Below are positions 33,960 through 42,974 of a stretch of 64,000 bases of DNA, one piece after another. Each line of letters opens with the position of its first letter. The first letter of the stretch is position 1. The notes below the pieces were generated by a model. That model saw nothing but the letters and a program-made list of their open reading frames with translations, had not been told where the DNA came from and did not search any database. Source of the DNA: Salipiger thiooxidans (GTDB taxonomy: Bacteria; Pseudomonadota; Alphaproteobacteria; Rhodobacterales; Rhodobacteraceae). The stretch is taken from contig NZ_FNAV01000021.1 in NCBI RefSeq assembly GCF_900102075.1, positions 1 through 64,000 on the forward strand. Reading direction: 5' to 3'. A program made the translations under genes and the position numbers.

Positions 33960-36900
33960 CTACAGGGCCTCCACGACGGTCAGTTGCAGGTCCGTCGCCG
34001 GATCGGCGATGTAGGCCTGCTCGGCGGGCAGCACCGGCGGCGGCGGGCCGGGAGCGAAGGCGGCGGACTGGTAGCGGTCGATCCGGGCCGGGTCCTGCGG
34101 CGTGGGCCGGGCGCGGAACAGGCGAATGTGCGGCTGCACCGGTGCTGCGGTGACGGCGCGGAGCTTGCGCTCGGCGGGCGTCAGGTCCGCGTGATCGGCG
34201 AGCTGCAGGAGGTCGATGTCCACCGCCAGCACGCCGGGCACGGATTGCAGCAGCGCATGCGCGTTCGAAAGGTGCACCGGCCGACCGATGCCCACGGTGC
34301 CGAAATCGAATACCTCGAGCACGGCGCGGCGCGCGGCCTCGGCCACGTCCTCGGACCGATAGGCGGGATCGCGCAGCAGCCTGGCGTTCAGCGCGACGGG
34401 GATGCGGACCATGTTGGCAAGCACCAGCGGCCGGTTGGGATCGCGGCTCGCGGTCAGCATCCCGTGCAGCAGCACCAGCGTCTCGGGCGGCAGCGCGGCA
34501 CCGCCGGGGCCCGCGACGGTCAGGTGCGCGGTGCGTTGCATCCGCATCCAGACCCAGGCCTCGTCGGCCCTGGCGACGAGCCCCGAGGCCAGCGCCAGCG
34601 CCGCGAAGTCCCGCAGAGAGACGATCCGGCCAAAGGTGCGCATCCCGTCGGGCGCGGCGGTGCGTGCGTCCTCGGCGGTCTCGCCCGGGGCACCGCCGGA
34701 GGCCGCCAGCGGGTTGGTGACACCGCGCAGCCCCACTGGTTTCTCGAGCGCGACCGTGAGCTGCCCGGCAGAGAGGTTCCCCGCGAGCCCCGCCCCGAGG
34801 CGCCGCGTCAGGCGGACGTTCAGCGCCCCGGTCGGGAACCGCGCCCCCGCCCGCAGTCCGTCGCCGCCGCGCACCCGGGGCTCGGCGTCCGCCGGCAGGC
34901 GCAGGGTAAAGGCCCGTTCTTTTGCGCTGCGACCATAGAGATGCGGGACCTCCTGCCAGAGCACCCCGTCGACGCGCAGCTCGACCTGCGGTCTGGGGCG
35001 GACCTCGGTCGCCTGCGGCAGGTGGGTGATCTCGCCGGGCGGCACGCGGAAGGACTGGAACGGCACCGTCGCGTCGCCGCCGCCCAGCGCCTCCTCGCGC
35101 CGGGTCTCGCCGTGGCTCGCCTCGGCCACGTTGCCCATCAGGGTGACCTGCGCCGCGGTCCCGGGCAGCGGCGGCGCGATGCCCACGGCCAGATGATCGG
35201 GGCCGCGCCCGAAGGCCGAGGGCACGGCAAGGCGCTGCACGACCTCGGCCCGGTGCTGGCGGATGCCGTCCGACAGGATGATCTTGCGCCCCTTGGCGAG
35301 CGGCCCGAGACCGCCCGCGTCGTCGGGGTCTTCGCCCGGCTCCAGCGGCAGCGACAGCCAGCCGCCCGAGGTGCGGTCGGGGTAGTCGTAGTCGCGGAAG
35401 GCGATATCGCTGCCGCCGATCTCGTAGAGCCGCGCCTCGCGGCGGTCGTCGATGCCGCCCCAGCCCTCGCCATGCCGAACCCACGTCGGCAGGCCGGTGG
35501 AGAGCACCGCGGTGGCCAGCGTGCCGTCGGCGAACCGGGCCGCGACATGAAGCTGCGAGGCCGAGGCGGCGAGCGACGGGTCCGAGCCCAGCGTGCCGCC
35601 CTGATCGGTCCAGCCGGACCACGTCTCGGCGGAGCGGTAGAGATGGGCGAGCCGGCCGTCGCGGTTGCGGACCGCGCAGAGCGCCCAGTCCGGGCCGCCT
35701 CCGATCGCCGCCGGGTCGCCCGCCGGGTCTCCGCCGATGTCGCGGGGCGGCTGCCAGCCGCCCGAGGCCTGCCGGAAGTGCAGCACGCCGCCCGCCTTGC
35801 CGCGTGCAAAGACGTCGTAACGCCCGGCCCCGGTGGCCGTGGCGGCGGGCGTCCCTGCGATGGCACCGCCCAGGCTCTCCCACCCGGACCAGTCCGCGCC
35901 ATCATGCTCGCGCCACCAGAGCGCGTCGTCGACGCCGCGGGCGAAGACGGCGATGCGGATGCCGTCCGGGGTGACCGCGGTAGGGTCCGAGGCGAGGAGG
36001 CCGCCCAGCGGCTGCGGCAGCGCCGGGCCGCCGGTGACGTCGAACATCCAGAGCTCCGCCTCGGCGCCGCGCACGAAGACCCGCACCCGGGCACCGGCGA
36101 GCGCCACCGCCACCGGGGGCGACGTCAGCAGCCCGCCGAGATCCTGCCAGTTCAGCGCGTTCGAGACCGAGGTGTAGGACAGCCCGCCCCGCCGGTTGCG
36201 CGCAAAGAGGAAGAGGTCGCCCGGAGGGGCCGCGCCCACCACGTCCGAGGACAGTGCCGGCAGGACGGCCGCGGGCGGGAAAAGGCTCTGCGGGCCCGGG
36301 TCCGCGACCGCAAGGGCGGGCGTGCCGCCGCCCTCGCGCATCACGATGAACGGGTTGCTGCCGACCTGCGGCACCAGCGCGGGCCGGCCAAGGATGGTGC
36401 GGCGGACCCGGATCCGGGTCACGGTGTCGGTCATCGCGGGCGGCGTATCACCCACCGGGCTCGTCGGCAGCTGCACCGGCCCCTCGGTCACCTCGATCAC
36501 GCGGGCAGTGCGCAGGCGCGGCTCGTCACTCGCGGTGCCGGGCCCCGCGTCGAGCAGCAGGTGGGCGCCGGGCTCGAGGTCGTCCACCTTGGCGGAGAGC
36601 GGGTAGAGCTGCGCCGAGGCCGGGAAATGCACGTCGATGGGCCGCGACCGCCAGCGGTTCTGGGGCGCCTCGGAGCTGTCGGGATTGTAGGCGGTATAGC
36701 TGTCGGGCGCGTTGTGGCCGAAGAACAGCAGCCGTCGGAGCACCGGTGCGGCGCGCAGGAAGATCGTGTCGAGATCTGCCGCCTGCACCGGCGGCGACCA
36801 GTTCAGGTAGCTGCCGCGCGGTCCGGTCTCGGTGGCTCCGGCCTCCTTCACCTCGATGAGACGGTCGCCGAAGATGGCGAATCGGTCGCCCGGGGCCGGC

Positions 36901-37496
36901 CCGCCGGGGGCGGCCAGCGGCGCGCGACTGCGGGCCTCGGCGAAGGCGTTGAACCGCAGGAACGGCGCCATCACCGGCACCGCGTTCAGCCGCCCCGCCC
37001 CGCGGATCTCTTCCAGCGTCTCGAAGATCTGCGCGGTCTCGTCCGGACCCGGCACGCTCATTACCCTGAGCCCCTGCCACAGCCGCGTGGTCTTGCCGGG
37101 CTCGATCTCGAAGGCCAGCGCCGTGGTGGCCGAAAGCGCCGGGCGCGGAATGTAGCCCACCAGCGCCGTCAGCTGCTCGACCGAGGCCTTGTGCAGCGCC
37201 TGCCGCAGGTACATCTCGTTGCCGATGCGCTCGTTGTAGAAGGTCAGCACGTCGCCCATCGCGGCCATGAGCTCGAGCAGGGTGATCGCGTGGTCGTCGC
37301 TCTCGCGGGTCAACAGGCCCGCAAGCTCGGGCTGGCGGTGGATCTGGTCGAGCATCGCCTTGCGGAAGGTGCCGAAGGTGCCAATGCGATAGGAGATCTG
37401 CGCAAGCCCGGGACGGTTGAAGATCACCGCAGGCGCCGGCACCACGCCCGGCGTGCAGCAGTTGCAGAAGCGGGGATCGGGATGCACCGCCATCAT
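33960..37496 (-). CDS. eCIS baseplate-J-like protein with inserted PLL-like lectin beta-propeller
   Basis: Baseplate wedge protein of 1178 residues (Afp12-like). The N-terminus (FCNCCTPGVVPAPAVIFNRP, LLTRESDDHAITLLELMAAM, GDVLTFYNERIGNEMYL) and C-terminus (RPLVLANMVRIPVALNAR, ending DLQLTVVEAL) match the putative baseplate assembly family. Between them, residues about 410-675, lie five or six imperfect ~50-residue blades with LGG and W-x-x-W/FARG marks (FLFARNRRGGLSYTS, VFARGVDDALWWREHDG, VFARGKAGGVLHFR, VRNRDGRLAHLYRSAETW), the pattern of PLL-type fucose-binding or sialidase-like propellers. The insertion suggests glycan recognition on the baseplate. Start overlaps the upstream stop (ATGA). 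Confidence 0.82.
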   Translation of the reverse strand: MMAVHPDPRFCNCCTPGVVPAPAVIFNRPGLAQISYRIGTFGTFRKAMLDQIHRQPELAGLLTRESDDHAITLLELMAAMGDVLTFYNERIGNEMYLRQALHKASVEQLTALVGYIPRPALSATTALAFEIEPGKTTRLWQGLRVMSVPGPDETAQIFETLEEIRGAGRLNAVPVMAPFLRFNAFAEARSRAPLAAPGGPAPGDRFAIFGDRLIEVKEAGATETGPRGSYLNWSPPVQAADLDTIFLRAAPVLRRLLFFGHNAPDSYTAYNPDSSEAPQNRWRSRPIDVHFPASAQLYPLSAKVDDLEPGAHLLLDAGPGTASDEPRLRTARVIEVTEGPVQLPTSPVGDTPPAMTDTVTRIRVRRTILGRPALVPQVGSNPFIVMREGGGTPALAVADPGPQSLFPPAAVLPALSSDVVGAAPPGDLFLFARNRRGGLSYTSVSNALNWQDLGGLLTSPPVAVALAGARVRVFVRGAEAELWMFDVTGGPALPQPLGGLLASDPTAVTPDGIRIAVFARGVDDALWWREHDGADWSGWESLGGAIAGTPAATATGAGRYDVFARGKAGGVLHFRQASGGWQPPRDIGGDPAGDPAAIGGGPDWALCAVRNRDGRLAHLYRSAETWSGWTDQGGTLGSDPSLAASASQLHVAARFADGTLATAVLSTGLPTWVRHGEGWGGIDDRREARLYEIGGSDIAFRDYDYPDRTSGGWLSLPLEPGEDPDDAGGLGPLAKGRKIILSDGIRQHRAEVVQRLAVPSAFGRGPDHLAVGIAPPLPGTAAQVTLMGNVAEASHGETRREEALGGGDATVPFQSFRVPPGEITHLPQATEVRPRPQVELRVDGVLWQEVPHLYGRSAKERAFTLRLPADAEPRVRGGDGLRAGARFPTGALNVRLTRRLGAGLAGNLSAGQLTVALEKPVGLRGVTNPLAASGGAPGETAEDARTAAPDGMRTFGRIVSLRDFAALALASGLVARADEAWVWMRMQRTAHLTVAGPGGAALPPETLVLLHGMLTASRDPNRPLVLANMVRIPVALNARLLRDPAYRSEDVAEAARRAVLEVFDFGTVGIGRPVHLSNAHALLQSVPGVLAVDIDLLQLADHADLTPAERKLRAVTAAPVQPHIRLFRARPTPQDPARIDRYQSAAFAPGPPPPVLPAEQAYIADPATDLQLTVVEAL
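35472..36269 (-). other. Encoded domain: lectin-like beta-propeller insert in the baseplate protein
   Basis: This segment encodes about 265 residues of tandem blades, each ending in an aromatic-rich LGG turn. Flanking sequence on both sides matches the baseplate family, so the propeller is an insertion rather than a terminal fusion. Boundaries are approximate. Confidence 0.6.
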
Positions 37497-40126
37497 GCCC
37501 CTCCCACCGCGGAAAGCCGCAGCACGCCGAATTCGGGAAAGTTCGGGTCGTTGTCGAGCCGCGCGATCTCGAAATCGCCAAGCTCGATGCGGCCCCGGTC
37601 GAGCGCGTCGCCCGGCAGTTCCCAGTAGCGCTTGAAGACCAGCACCTCGGCGCTTTCGACGCCGTCGACCGCCTCGACCGCCGCGTAGAGCCGCGACAGG
37701 TAGACGTCGGCGCCGAAATCCTGTGCGGGCAGATAGAAGACGCCGGTGCTGCCATCGGGCCGGACCCGGTTCGACAGCGCCTCGTGAACCGCCTGCAGCA
37801 CCTGCCCGCGGTAGTGGCCGGGTTCGATGCAGAGCCGGATCCCGATCTCGAGCGGCACATATTGCGCGGCGCGCACGGCGAGATCGGTGCCGGCGAGCTT
37901 GAACTTCACCAGATGCGCGCGGATCTCTGCGGCGAAATCGTCCGCCAGCCGCACCCCGCCGCCGGGCAGCGCGACGAGGTTGCCGGTGTCCACGGGATGG
38001 ATCGCGACGAAGACGCAATGCCAGCTCCCGACCCAGCGGAACCGGGCCTTGGCCGAGGCGACGCCGGGGTGGCGCAGCGCCATCTCGCGCCAGTCCCCGG
38101 CGGTGACGGCCCGGAACTGGATCGCCTTGACCTCTTCGGGGGCGAGTGCGCGCACCGCCTCGATGGTCTCGGGGTCGGTGCCGCCGGTGGCGGGCAGCGG
38201 CTGGCGCACGCGGGCGATCTCGGCGAAGGCCACATTGGCGCCCGGGTCGCCCGGATCGAGCGAGACCGGGCCGGTGGCGACGCCGGGATCGGCCCAGAAG
38301 GCGAGGTCGGGCGAGACCGCGTGCACCAGCGCCCCGGCAGAGAGGTTGCCACGGCGCCCCGACCCGACGCGGTAGAAGGCGGTGACGCTCTCGACGTTGA
38401 GCGGCGCGCGGCCGTGGATGTCGTCGCCGAAGCGCAGCGTGGTGCTGCCGTCGCCGTCGGTCTCCGCGACGAAATGCCGGTCATAGGCGCCGCTGTCGCC
38501 GAGATGCGGCACCGGGGTCCAGAACCGCCGCGCCGCACTGGTCAGGATGGCGCGCAGGTGGATCGCCGGCGCGGCTGCCCGCGGCGGTGCGTCGAGCGCG
38601 TGGCGGGCGGTGACCGGGCGGCCATCGGCGGAGAGCGCCGGGTCGAAGGGGCCGGAGTGCCGCGTCAGCCCTGCGTCCGGCAGGCGCAGCGTCGCCAGCG
38701 GCCAGCGCCCGGTGCCGGGCGCGACAGTCAGCCCGTCGCGGCGCACGGTGCGGCCGTGATCGGCGGGCGCCACGTTGCCGCGCACCACGCTCACGTTCCG
38801 CACCAGCCCCGCCTGCGCGGTCTCGTTCGACAGGCAGACGGTGAAGGGCAGCGCGTCCTCGACCCGCCAACGCACCCGTTGCAGCGGCAGCGGATCCTGC
38901 GTCAGCGGATCGAGCCGCGCGGTCAGCTCGCCCCCGGTCAGCCGGTCCGAGAACACCGGATCGTCGGTGTCTTCAACCGCGTCCAGCCGGACCACGTGGC
39001 GGTGGCGCGGGTCGGCGTCGGCCTCGGCCCCGGTGGTCGGGCTGCGGGCCTCCTCGATCAGCAGGTAGTCGCCCCCGGCAAAGGCCGGGCGGTAGATCGC
39101 GTCTCCGTCGAGCCCGTAGAGAAACGCCTCGCGCGTGCCCTTCGCAAGGCAGCAGTCGACATCCGCGAAAGTGTGGACCATCAGCATGTTGTGGGCCGAG
39201 GTTGTGGCGATGAGCGCGCTGGTCTCGAATACGCTCGCCCCCTCGAGCGCCGGGTCGCCGTCGAAATCCGCGTCCGCCGGCAGCACCGTTCCCGGCGCGC
39301 CGGTCGCGCCGATGAGCGGGCGGGCGATGCGGGTCACCAGCCGGGTGCCGGCAGGCACCACGCGGGGGGTGGGATCGGGCGCGGGTTCGAGATCGAACTG
39401 CACGAAGGTCGCGGCGTTGCGCCCGTCGTGCATGGTGTAGTCGATGAGCCGCGCGTGGCGCTGCATCGACACCCGGTGCAGGCAGGTCTCGAAAAAGCTC
39501 TCGGTCGCGGGGCCCGCGTCCTGAAGGTAGGACAGGTAGTCGCCCACGTAGGCCAGCATCTCGACCAGCGCGACCGAGAAATCGGCGGGCAGCCTCTCGG
39601 TCCAGTCGGGATTGCGCACCGCAATCAGGTCGAGGAACAGCCGGCGGAAGCTCTGGTAGTCCTTGGCGAGATAGTCGAGGTCGGGCTCGTCGAGCGGGTC
39701 GGGCACGCAGAGATCGACGGCTCGGCAATCGAACTCGGTGGGGCAACCGGCCTTGAAGCCGAACCGCGCCTCCGAGCGTTCCGGGTCCAGATCGCCATGC
39801 TCGAGCGCCAGCACGTAGGTCGAGAAATCGCCCTCGGCATCGAGAAAGAGCAACAGGCGCAGCGGGTTCGCGGCGTCGGGCTCGACGGTCACGACGCGCA
39901 GGCCAACGCTGCGCACACCGCCGAGGATCGTGGCCCCCGGTGCATCGAGCGCCGGGGCCGGCTTGAGGAAGGTCGCCTCGAGCCAGAACTGCCGACCCGC
40001 GGGCGCGTTGCGGTCGCGGCGGTATTCGACGTAGTCCAGCCCGTTCAGCGGGTGCTGCGCGTCGAGCAGCGTCGCGGAGCGCCGCTCGTCCTCGCACCAC
40101 AGCTCGCCGGAGGGGGACAGGACCAT
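37493..40126 (-). CDS. eCIS baseplate-J-like protein (Afp11-type)
   Basis: Baseplate wedge protein of 877 residues. The conserved centre reads LDYLAKDYQSFRRLFLDLIAVRNPDW followed by FSVALVEMLAYVGDYLSYLQDA and RHARLIDYTMHDGRNAATFV, the signature of the baseplate-assembly family of contractile injection systems. The C-terminal part (GDWREMALRHPGVASAKARF, YVPLEIGIRLCIEPGHYRGQV) is the gpJ-like fold. The region before residue 100 is a variable N-terminal domain. Two bases separate it from the gp25 gene; its end overlaps the next baseplate gene. Confidence 0.88.
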   Translation of the reverse strand: MVLSPSGELWCEDERRSATLLDAQHPLNGLDYVEYRRDRNAPAGRQFWLEATFLKPAPALDAPGATILGGVRSVGLRVVTVEPDAANPLRLLLFLDAEGDFSTYVLALEHGDLDPERSEARFGFKAGCPTEFDCRAVDLCVPDPLDEPDLDYLAKDYQSFRRLFLDLIAVRNPDWTERLPADFSVALVEMLAYVGDYLSYLQDAGPATESFFETCLHRVSMQRHARLIDYTMHDGRNAATFVQFDLEPAPDPTPRVVPAGTRLVTRIARPLIGATGAPGTVLPADADFDGDPALEGASVFETSALIATTSAHNMLMVHTFADVDCCLAKGTREAFLYGLDGDAIYRPAFAGGDYLLIEEARSPTTGAEADADPRHRHVVRLDAVEDTDDPVFSDRLTGGELTARLDPLTQDPLPLQRVRWRVEDALPFTVCLSNETAQAGLVRNVSVVRGNVAPADHGRTVRRDGLTVAPGTGRWPLATLRLPDAGLTRHSGPFDPALSADGRPVTARHALDAPPRAAAPAIHLRAILTSAARRFWTPVPHLGDSGAYDRHFVAETDGDGSTTLRFGDDIHGRAPLNVESVTAFYRVGSGRRGNLSAGALVHAVSPDLAFWADPGVATGPVSLDPGDPGANVAFAEIARVRQPLPATGGTDPETIEAVRALAPEEVKAIQFRAVTAGDWREMALRHPGVASAKARFRWVGSWHCVFVAIHPVDTGNLVALPGGGVRLADDFAAEIRAHLVKFKLAGTDLAVRAAQYVPLEIGIRLCIEPGHYRGQVLQAVHEALSNRVRPDGSTGVFYLPAQDFGADVYLSRLYAAVEAVDGVESAEVLVFKRYWELPGDALDRGRIELGDFEIARLDNDPNFPEFGVLRLSAVGGA

Positions 40127-40128
40127 GG

Positions 40129-40506
40129 CTAGACCTCCGTCCTGCGTTCGAAGATCTCGGTGCGCCGGTCGTCGTCGCCGCGCAGGGCGTAGATGACGGT
40201 GACCGTGAGCGTCGACTCCACCGCCTCGACCTCGACCGCTTCCACCGAGATCAGCGCGTCGAGCCAGCGGATCAGCGCGCCGTGGACCATCTGCTCGGTG
40301 GTGGCGACGAGCGTATCCGAGAGGCCCTCGAACACCAGATCCTTGATGGGCGTGCCGAACTCCGGGCGGTTCACCCGCTCGCCCGGCGCGGTGAAGAGCA
40401 CCTGTTCGATGAGGTCGCGCACATGGTCCGACTTGCCGGTGAGCTGCGACCGGCCCCGGGGATCGAAGCCGTAGGGATAGTCGAGCTGATCGGCCAGGAC
40501 CGCCAT
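40129..40506 (-). CDS. gp25-like baseplate protein (Afp9-type)
   Basis: Protein of 125 residues of the GPW/gp25 family, the baseplate component that nucleates sheath assembly in phage T4 and related machines. Recognisable parts are GFDPRGRSQLTGKSDHVRDLIEQVLFTAPGER and VNRPEFGTPIKDLVFEGLSD (the conserved R-P-x-F-G-x-x-I/L-x-x-L/x-F block). Its ATG shares one base with the preceding stop. Confidence 0.92.
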   Translation of the reverse strand: MAVLADQLDYPYGFDPRGRSQLTGKSDHVRDLIEQVLFTAPGERVNRPEFGTPIKDLVFEGLSDTLVATTEQMVHGALIRWLDALISVEAVEVEAVESTLTVTVIYALRGDDDRRTEIFERRTEV

Positions 40507-40793
40507 CAGAGCTGCTCCGCGTTGATGGCGACCTGATGATCGCCGCCCGAGACGGTGACGACGAAAGCCTCGGGGTTTTCGTGCAGGTGCCGCACCACGC
40601 CGCGGGCGATGGCGATGAGGAAGCGGCGGCGCGCGCGCACCTCGCTGTCGGTCGGGTCCGAGGGCAGCTGCGGCAGGCCGTCGAGGGTCAGGAGCGCGTC
40701 GAGCTCTTGCTCGATCGTATCCGCCAGCGAGCCGGTGAACTGCGTCTCGTCGGCGGGAACGTCGGTCAGGTTTCCGGGGCGAAGGTTCGGCAT
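40506..40793 (-). CDS. Small uncharacterised eCIS protein
   Basis: Protein of 95 residues between the spike and gp25 genes, with an acidic start and a helical centre (RRRFLIAIARGVVRHLHENP). Position corresponds to where a PAAR tip gene often sits, but no PAAR repeats or metal-binding histidines are seen. I do not recognise a family. Its end overlaps the gp25 start by one base and it starts five bases after the spike stop, so it belongs to the operon. Confidence 0.75.
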   Translation of the reverse strand: MPNLRPGNLTDVPADETQFTGSLADTIEQELDALLTLDGLPQLPSDPTDSEVRARRRFLIAIARGVVRHLHENPEAFVVTVSGGDHQVAINAEQL

Positions 40794-40798
40794 CGGCG

Positions 40799-41500
40799 CT
40801 ACTCCACGAAGACTTTGGTCGAGATCAGGGCGGGGGTCGGCGGCGGCATCGGCCCGACCGGCGGCGCAGGCGTGACCGGCAGGACCCCCAGCGCCAGCTC
40901 GCCGGGGTGCACGTGGGCGTTGAAGATCGTCACCAGCTGGCTGAGGTAGGTCAGAAGGTCGTCACCGAAGGCCGCCGGATGCCGCGCGGCGGCGCTGCCG
41001 ATGTGCACGAGCTTGCCATCGTGCACGACCTTCGCGAGCCCCTTGATCGTCACCGTGCCGGTGGCCACGTCGACCTCGACCTTGTTCTGGCCGGTGGGGT
41101 CGGTCACCGTCATGAGCTGCGCGCCATCGTCCAGCATCACCGTGAAGCCGAGGTCCGAGCGCCAGATCTTCTGCGCCTGCTCGCCCCCCGCTCCGGCCGG
41201 CGGCGGCATCGGCGCCTCGGCGGTGCGCCAGTAGCAGCCGGTCCAGATCGGGCGCGAGACATCGCCGCCCTCGAACTCGATCCAGACGCCCGCGCCGGGC
41301 AGCGGCAGCGACAGGAAGCCCGCATTGGGCCCGGCATAGGGCACGCAGGGATCGGCCCAGCCGGTCGGGACCTCCGCCAGCACCTCGGGCACCATGGCGG
41401 TCAGGCGACCGCGCCGCTCGGGGTCGTCCGAGCGCAGGACGATACCCCGGTGCTTGCCGTAGACCCTTTCGCGCAGGTCGCGCGGGGTTCCGTCGGGCAT
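40799..41500 (-). CDS. eCIS spike protein (phage baseplate assembly protein V / gp5-like, Afp8-type)
   Basis: Central spike of 233 residues. The OB-fold is plain: YGKHRGIVLRSDDPERRGRLTAMVPEVL, then WADPCVPYAGPNAGFLSLPLPGAGVWIEFEGGDVSRPIWTG. A short beta-helix-like needle follows (VTDPTGQNKVEVDVATGTVTIKG) and the C-terminus has the typical FNAHVHPGE. It plugs the hub and would lead the tube through the target envelope. No fused effector domain is present. Confidence 0.9.
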   Translation of the reverse strand: MPDGTPRDLRERVYGKHRGIVLRSDDPERRGRLTAMVPEVLAEVPTGWADPCVPYAGPNAGFLSLPLPGAGVWIEFEGGDVSRPIWTGCYWRTAEAPMPPPAGAGGEQAQKIWRSDLGFTVMLDDGAQLMTVTDPTGQNKVEVDVATGTVTIKGLAKVVHDGKLVHIGSAAARHPAAFGDDLLTYLSQLVTIFNAHVHPGELALGVLPVTPAPPVGPMPPPTPALISTKVFVE

Positions 41501-41546
41501 GGTCGTGCTCCTTTCCCTTGTCGTCCTCCGTCAGGCCGCGGCGTCT

Positions 41547-42677
41547 TCAGGCCACAGCGAAGGGATCGACGAAGACCTCGGCCCCCGTCAGCCCCACGGC
41601 ATTGCGCCACAGCCCGACCGATTGCTTGTACTCGTCGCGCGAAATCCGGTGCGTGACGCTTTCGACGTAGTAGAGCCCGCTGTGCTGCCGCCCTGCCCCG
41701 CGCACCAGCACGGGCACCCCGGCAAAGAGCGGTCGCGCGAATTTCACCCCGTCGACCTCGGCGGTGGCGCGGATCGCCCGGGCGCTCGCGGTGGCGCGCT
41801 GCAACGCCTGGTACTGCGCCTCGGCCGGTCCGTCGGCGTCGGTGTCGTGGATCCGCTCGACCGGCGGCGGAACGATCCTGCTCAGCGCCGGCTGCATCCC
41901 CATCGGCATCTCGGCCGCGGCGGGCGCGACCACCGGCACCGGCACGCCGCTGCGCGGGTCGATCTTCGAGCCCATGACGCCGCTCGGCTGCAGCATGTCG
42001 TTGGAAACGTTGAGGCTGTCGAGGTTGGTACGTGCGCCGAAGTCGATGGACAGCACCCCCTGTGGCGGCAGCGGTGGCGTCAGCGGCGGGTGGAAATGCC
42101 CGACGTCGCGGCCGCTGACGGGCTCGGGCTGGACGTAGAGCGCGTAGCCGTTGCGCTGCGCCAGCTGCTGCAGGAAATTGGCGTCCGAGCCGCGCTGCAC
42201 CGTCGCCGTCTCGGGGTCGATGCGCAGCGGCGGCGTCGGGATCACCACCGGCACCAGCCCGTGGCTGCCGAAGATCGAGGCCGCGATCTGGTCGTCGGAC
42301 ATGTTGGTCCAGGGAAACGGCGCCTGCTGCTGGGCCATGGCGGTGCCGAGCACGTCCATGCCCACCACCTCGTAGGTCGAGGTGCCGGGGGTGTTGGTTA
42401 CCCCGAGCTGCCCGTCGGCCACCCGCCCGTTGATGATCGTCAGCGGCACGCCCGGCCCGGCAGAAATCGAGATCGAGACCGGCATCAGCGGTGCGAAGAG
42501 GTCCAGCGCCAGCGCGTCGATATCGCCGAAGGCGTTGCGCGAGAGCTCGAAATGCAGCCGGAAGATCGACGCCTGTCCGACCGCGGTCTCGACCTCGATC
42601 TCGCGCAGGGCGGTGAACCATGGCGGCGGCAGCGGGGCGAAGCCGACCTCGACCCGGAAATACGTCGGAAAGATCAT
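41547..42677 (-). CDS. eCIS hub protein (phage late-control D / gp27-like)
   Basis: Hub protein of 376 residues joining tube and spike. The family's first beta-domain (YFRVEVGFAPLPPPWFTALREIEVETAVGQASIF) and the middle SFxFxxxGSDANFLQQLAQRNGYALYVQ segment are clear; the latter is the LRxLAxxxGx motif of gpD proteins. The C-terminal PVLVRGAGRQHSGLYYVESVTHRI matches the domain-4 end. The LysM gene upstream overlaps its start; 46 bp separate its stop from the spike gene. Confidence 0.9.
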   Translation of the reverse strand: MIFPTYFRVEVGFAPLPPPWFTALREIEVETAVGQASIFRLHFELSRNAFGDIDALALDLFAPLMPVSISISAGPGVPLTIINGRVADGQLGVTNTPGTSTYEVVGMDVLGTAMAQQQAPFPWTNMSDDQIAASIFGSHGLVPVVIPTPPLRIDPETATVQRGSDANFLQQLAQRNGYALYVQPEPVSGRDVGHFHPPLTPPLPPQGVLSIDFGARTNLDSLNVSNDMLQPSGVMGSKIDPRSGVPVPVVAPAAAEMPMGMQPALSRIVPPPVERIHDTDADGPAEAQYQALQRATASARAIRATAEVDGVKFARPLFAGVPVLVRGAGRQHSGLYYVESVTHRISRDEYKQSVGLWRNAVGLTGAEVFVDPFAVA

Positions 42678-42964
42678 GGCCGCCCGCCTTCCGGCCCGGG
42701 CACTCCGACCACGTCTCCGGGCTTCGCGGTCAGCTCGGCCGGGCGCTGTTGCAGGTTGGCATCGCAGAGCATCCAGAACAGCTCGGGGTCGCCCAGCGTG
42801 CGGAAGGCCACGAGGTCGGGACGGTCGCCCGGCCGCACCAGCGTGCCCAGCGGCGCCGGCGTGACCGGGATCACGCGGCGGCGCTTGTAGCGCAGCACCC
42901 GCCCGTCCGGCGTGACATGTTCGGCCTCTGGGACCGGGTCGTAACGCGAGCCGCGGAAGAACAT
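42674..42964 (-). CDS. eCIS LysM-like tail protein X
   Basis: Protein of 96 residues resembling the LysM-containing tail protein X-like parts of contractile machines, which staple the baseplate centre: RRRVIPVTPAPLGTLVRPGDRPDLVAFRTLGDPELFWMLCDAN ends with a LysM-like VxPGDR/WxL pattern (GDPELFWMLCDANLQQRP...KPGDVVGVP). The fold assignment rests on motif shape and context. Stop overlaps the hub start (ATGA). Confidence 0.78.
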   Translation of the reverse strand: MFFRGSRYDPVPEAEHVTPDGRVLRYKRRRVIPVTPAPLGTLVRPGDRPDLVAFRTLGDPELFWMLCDANLQQRPAELTAKPGDVVGVPGPEGGRP

Positions 42965-42974
42965 GGCGTCTCCT

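Noticed and set aside
31626-37628. A 2000-codon open frame on the plus strand opposite the eCIS baseplate genes
   Set aside because: Arg/Gly/Pro/His-rich translation with no family resemblance; it mirrors the codon bias of genuine minus-strand genes. A GC-rich antisense artefact.
40506-40793. PAAR tip protein
   Set aside because: Position fits but there are no PAAR repeats and no zinc-binding histidines.
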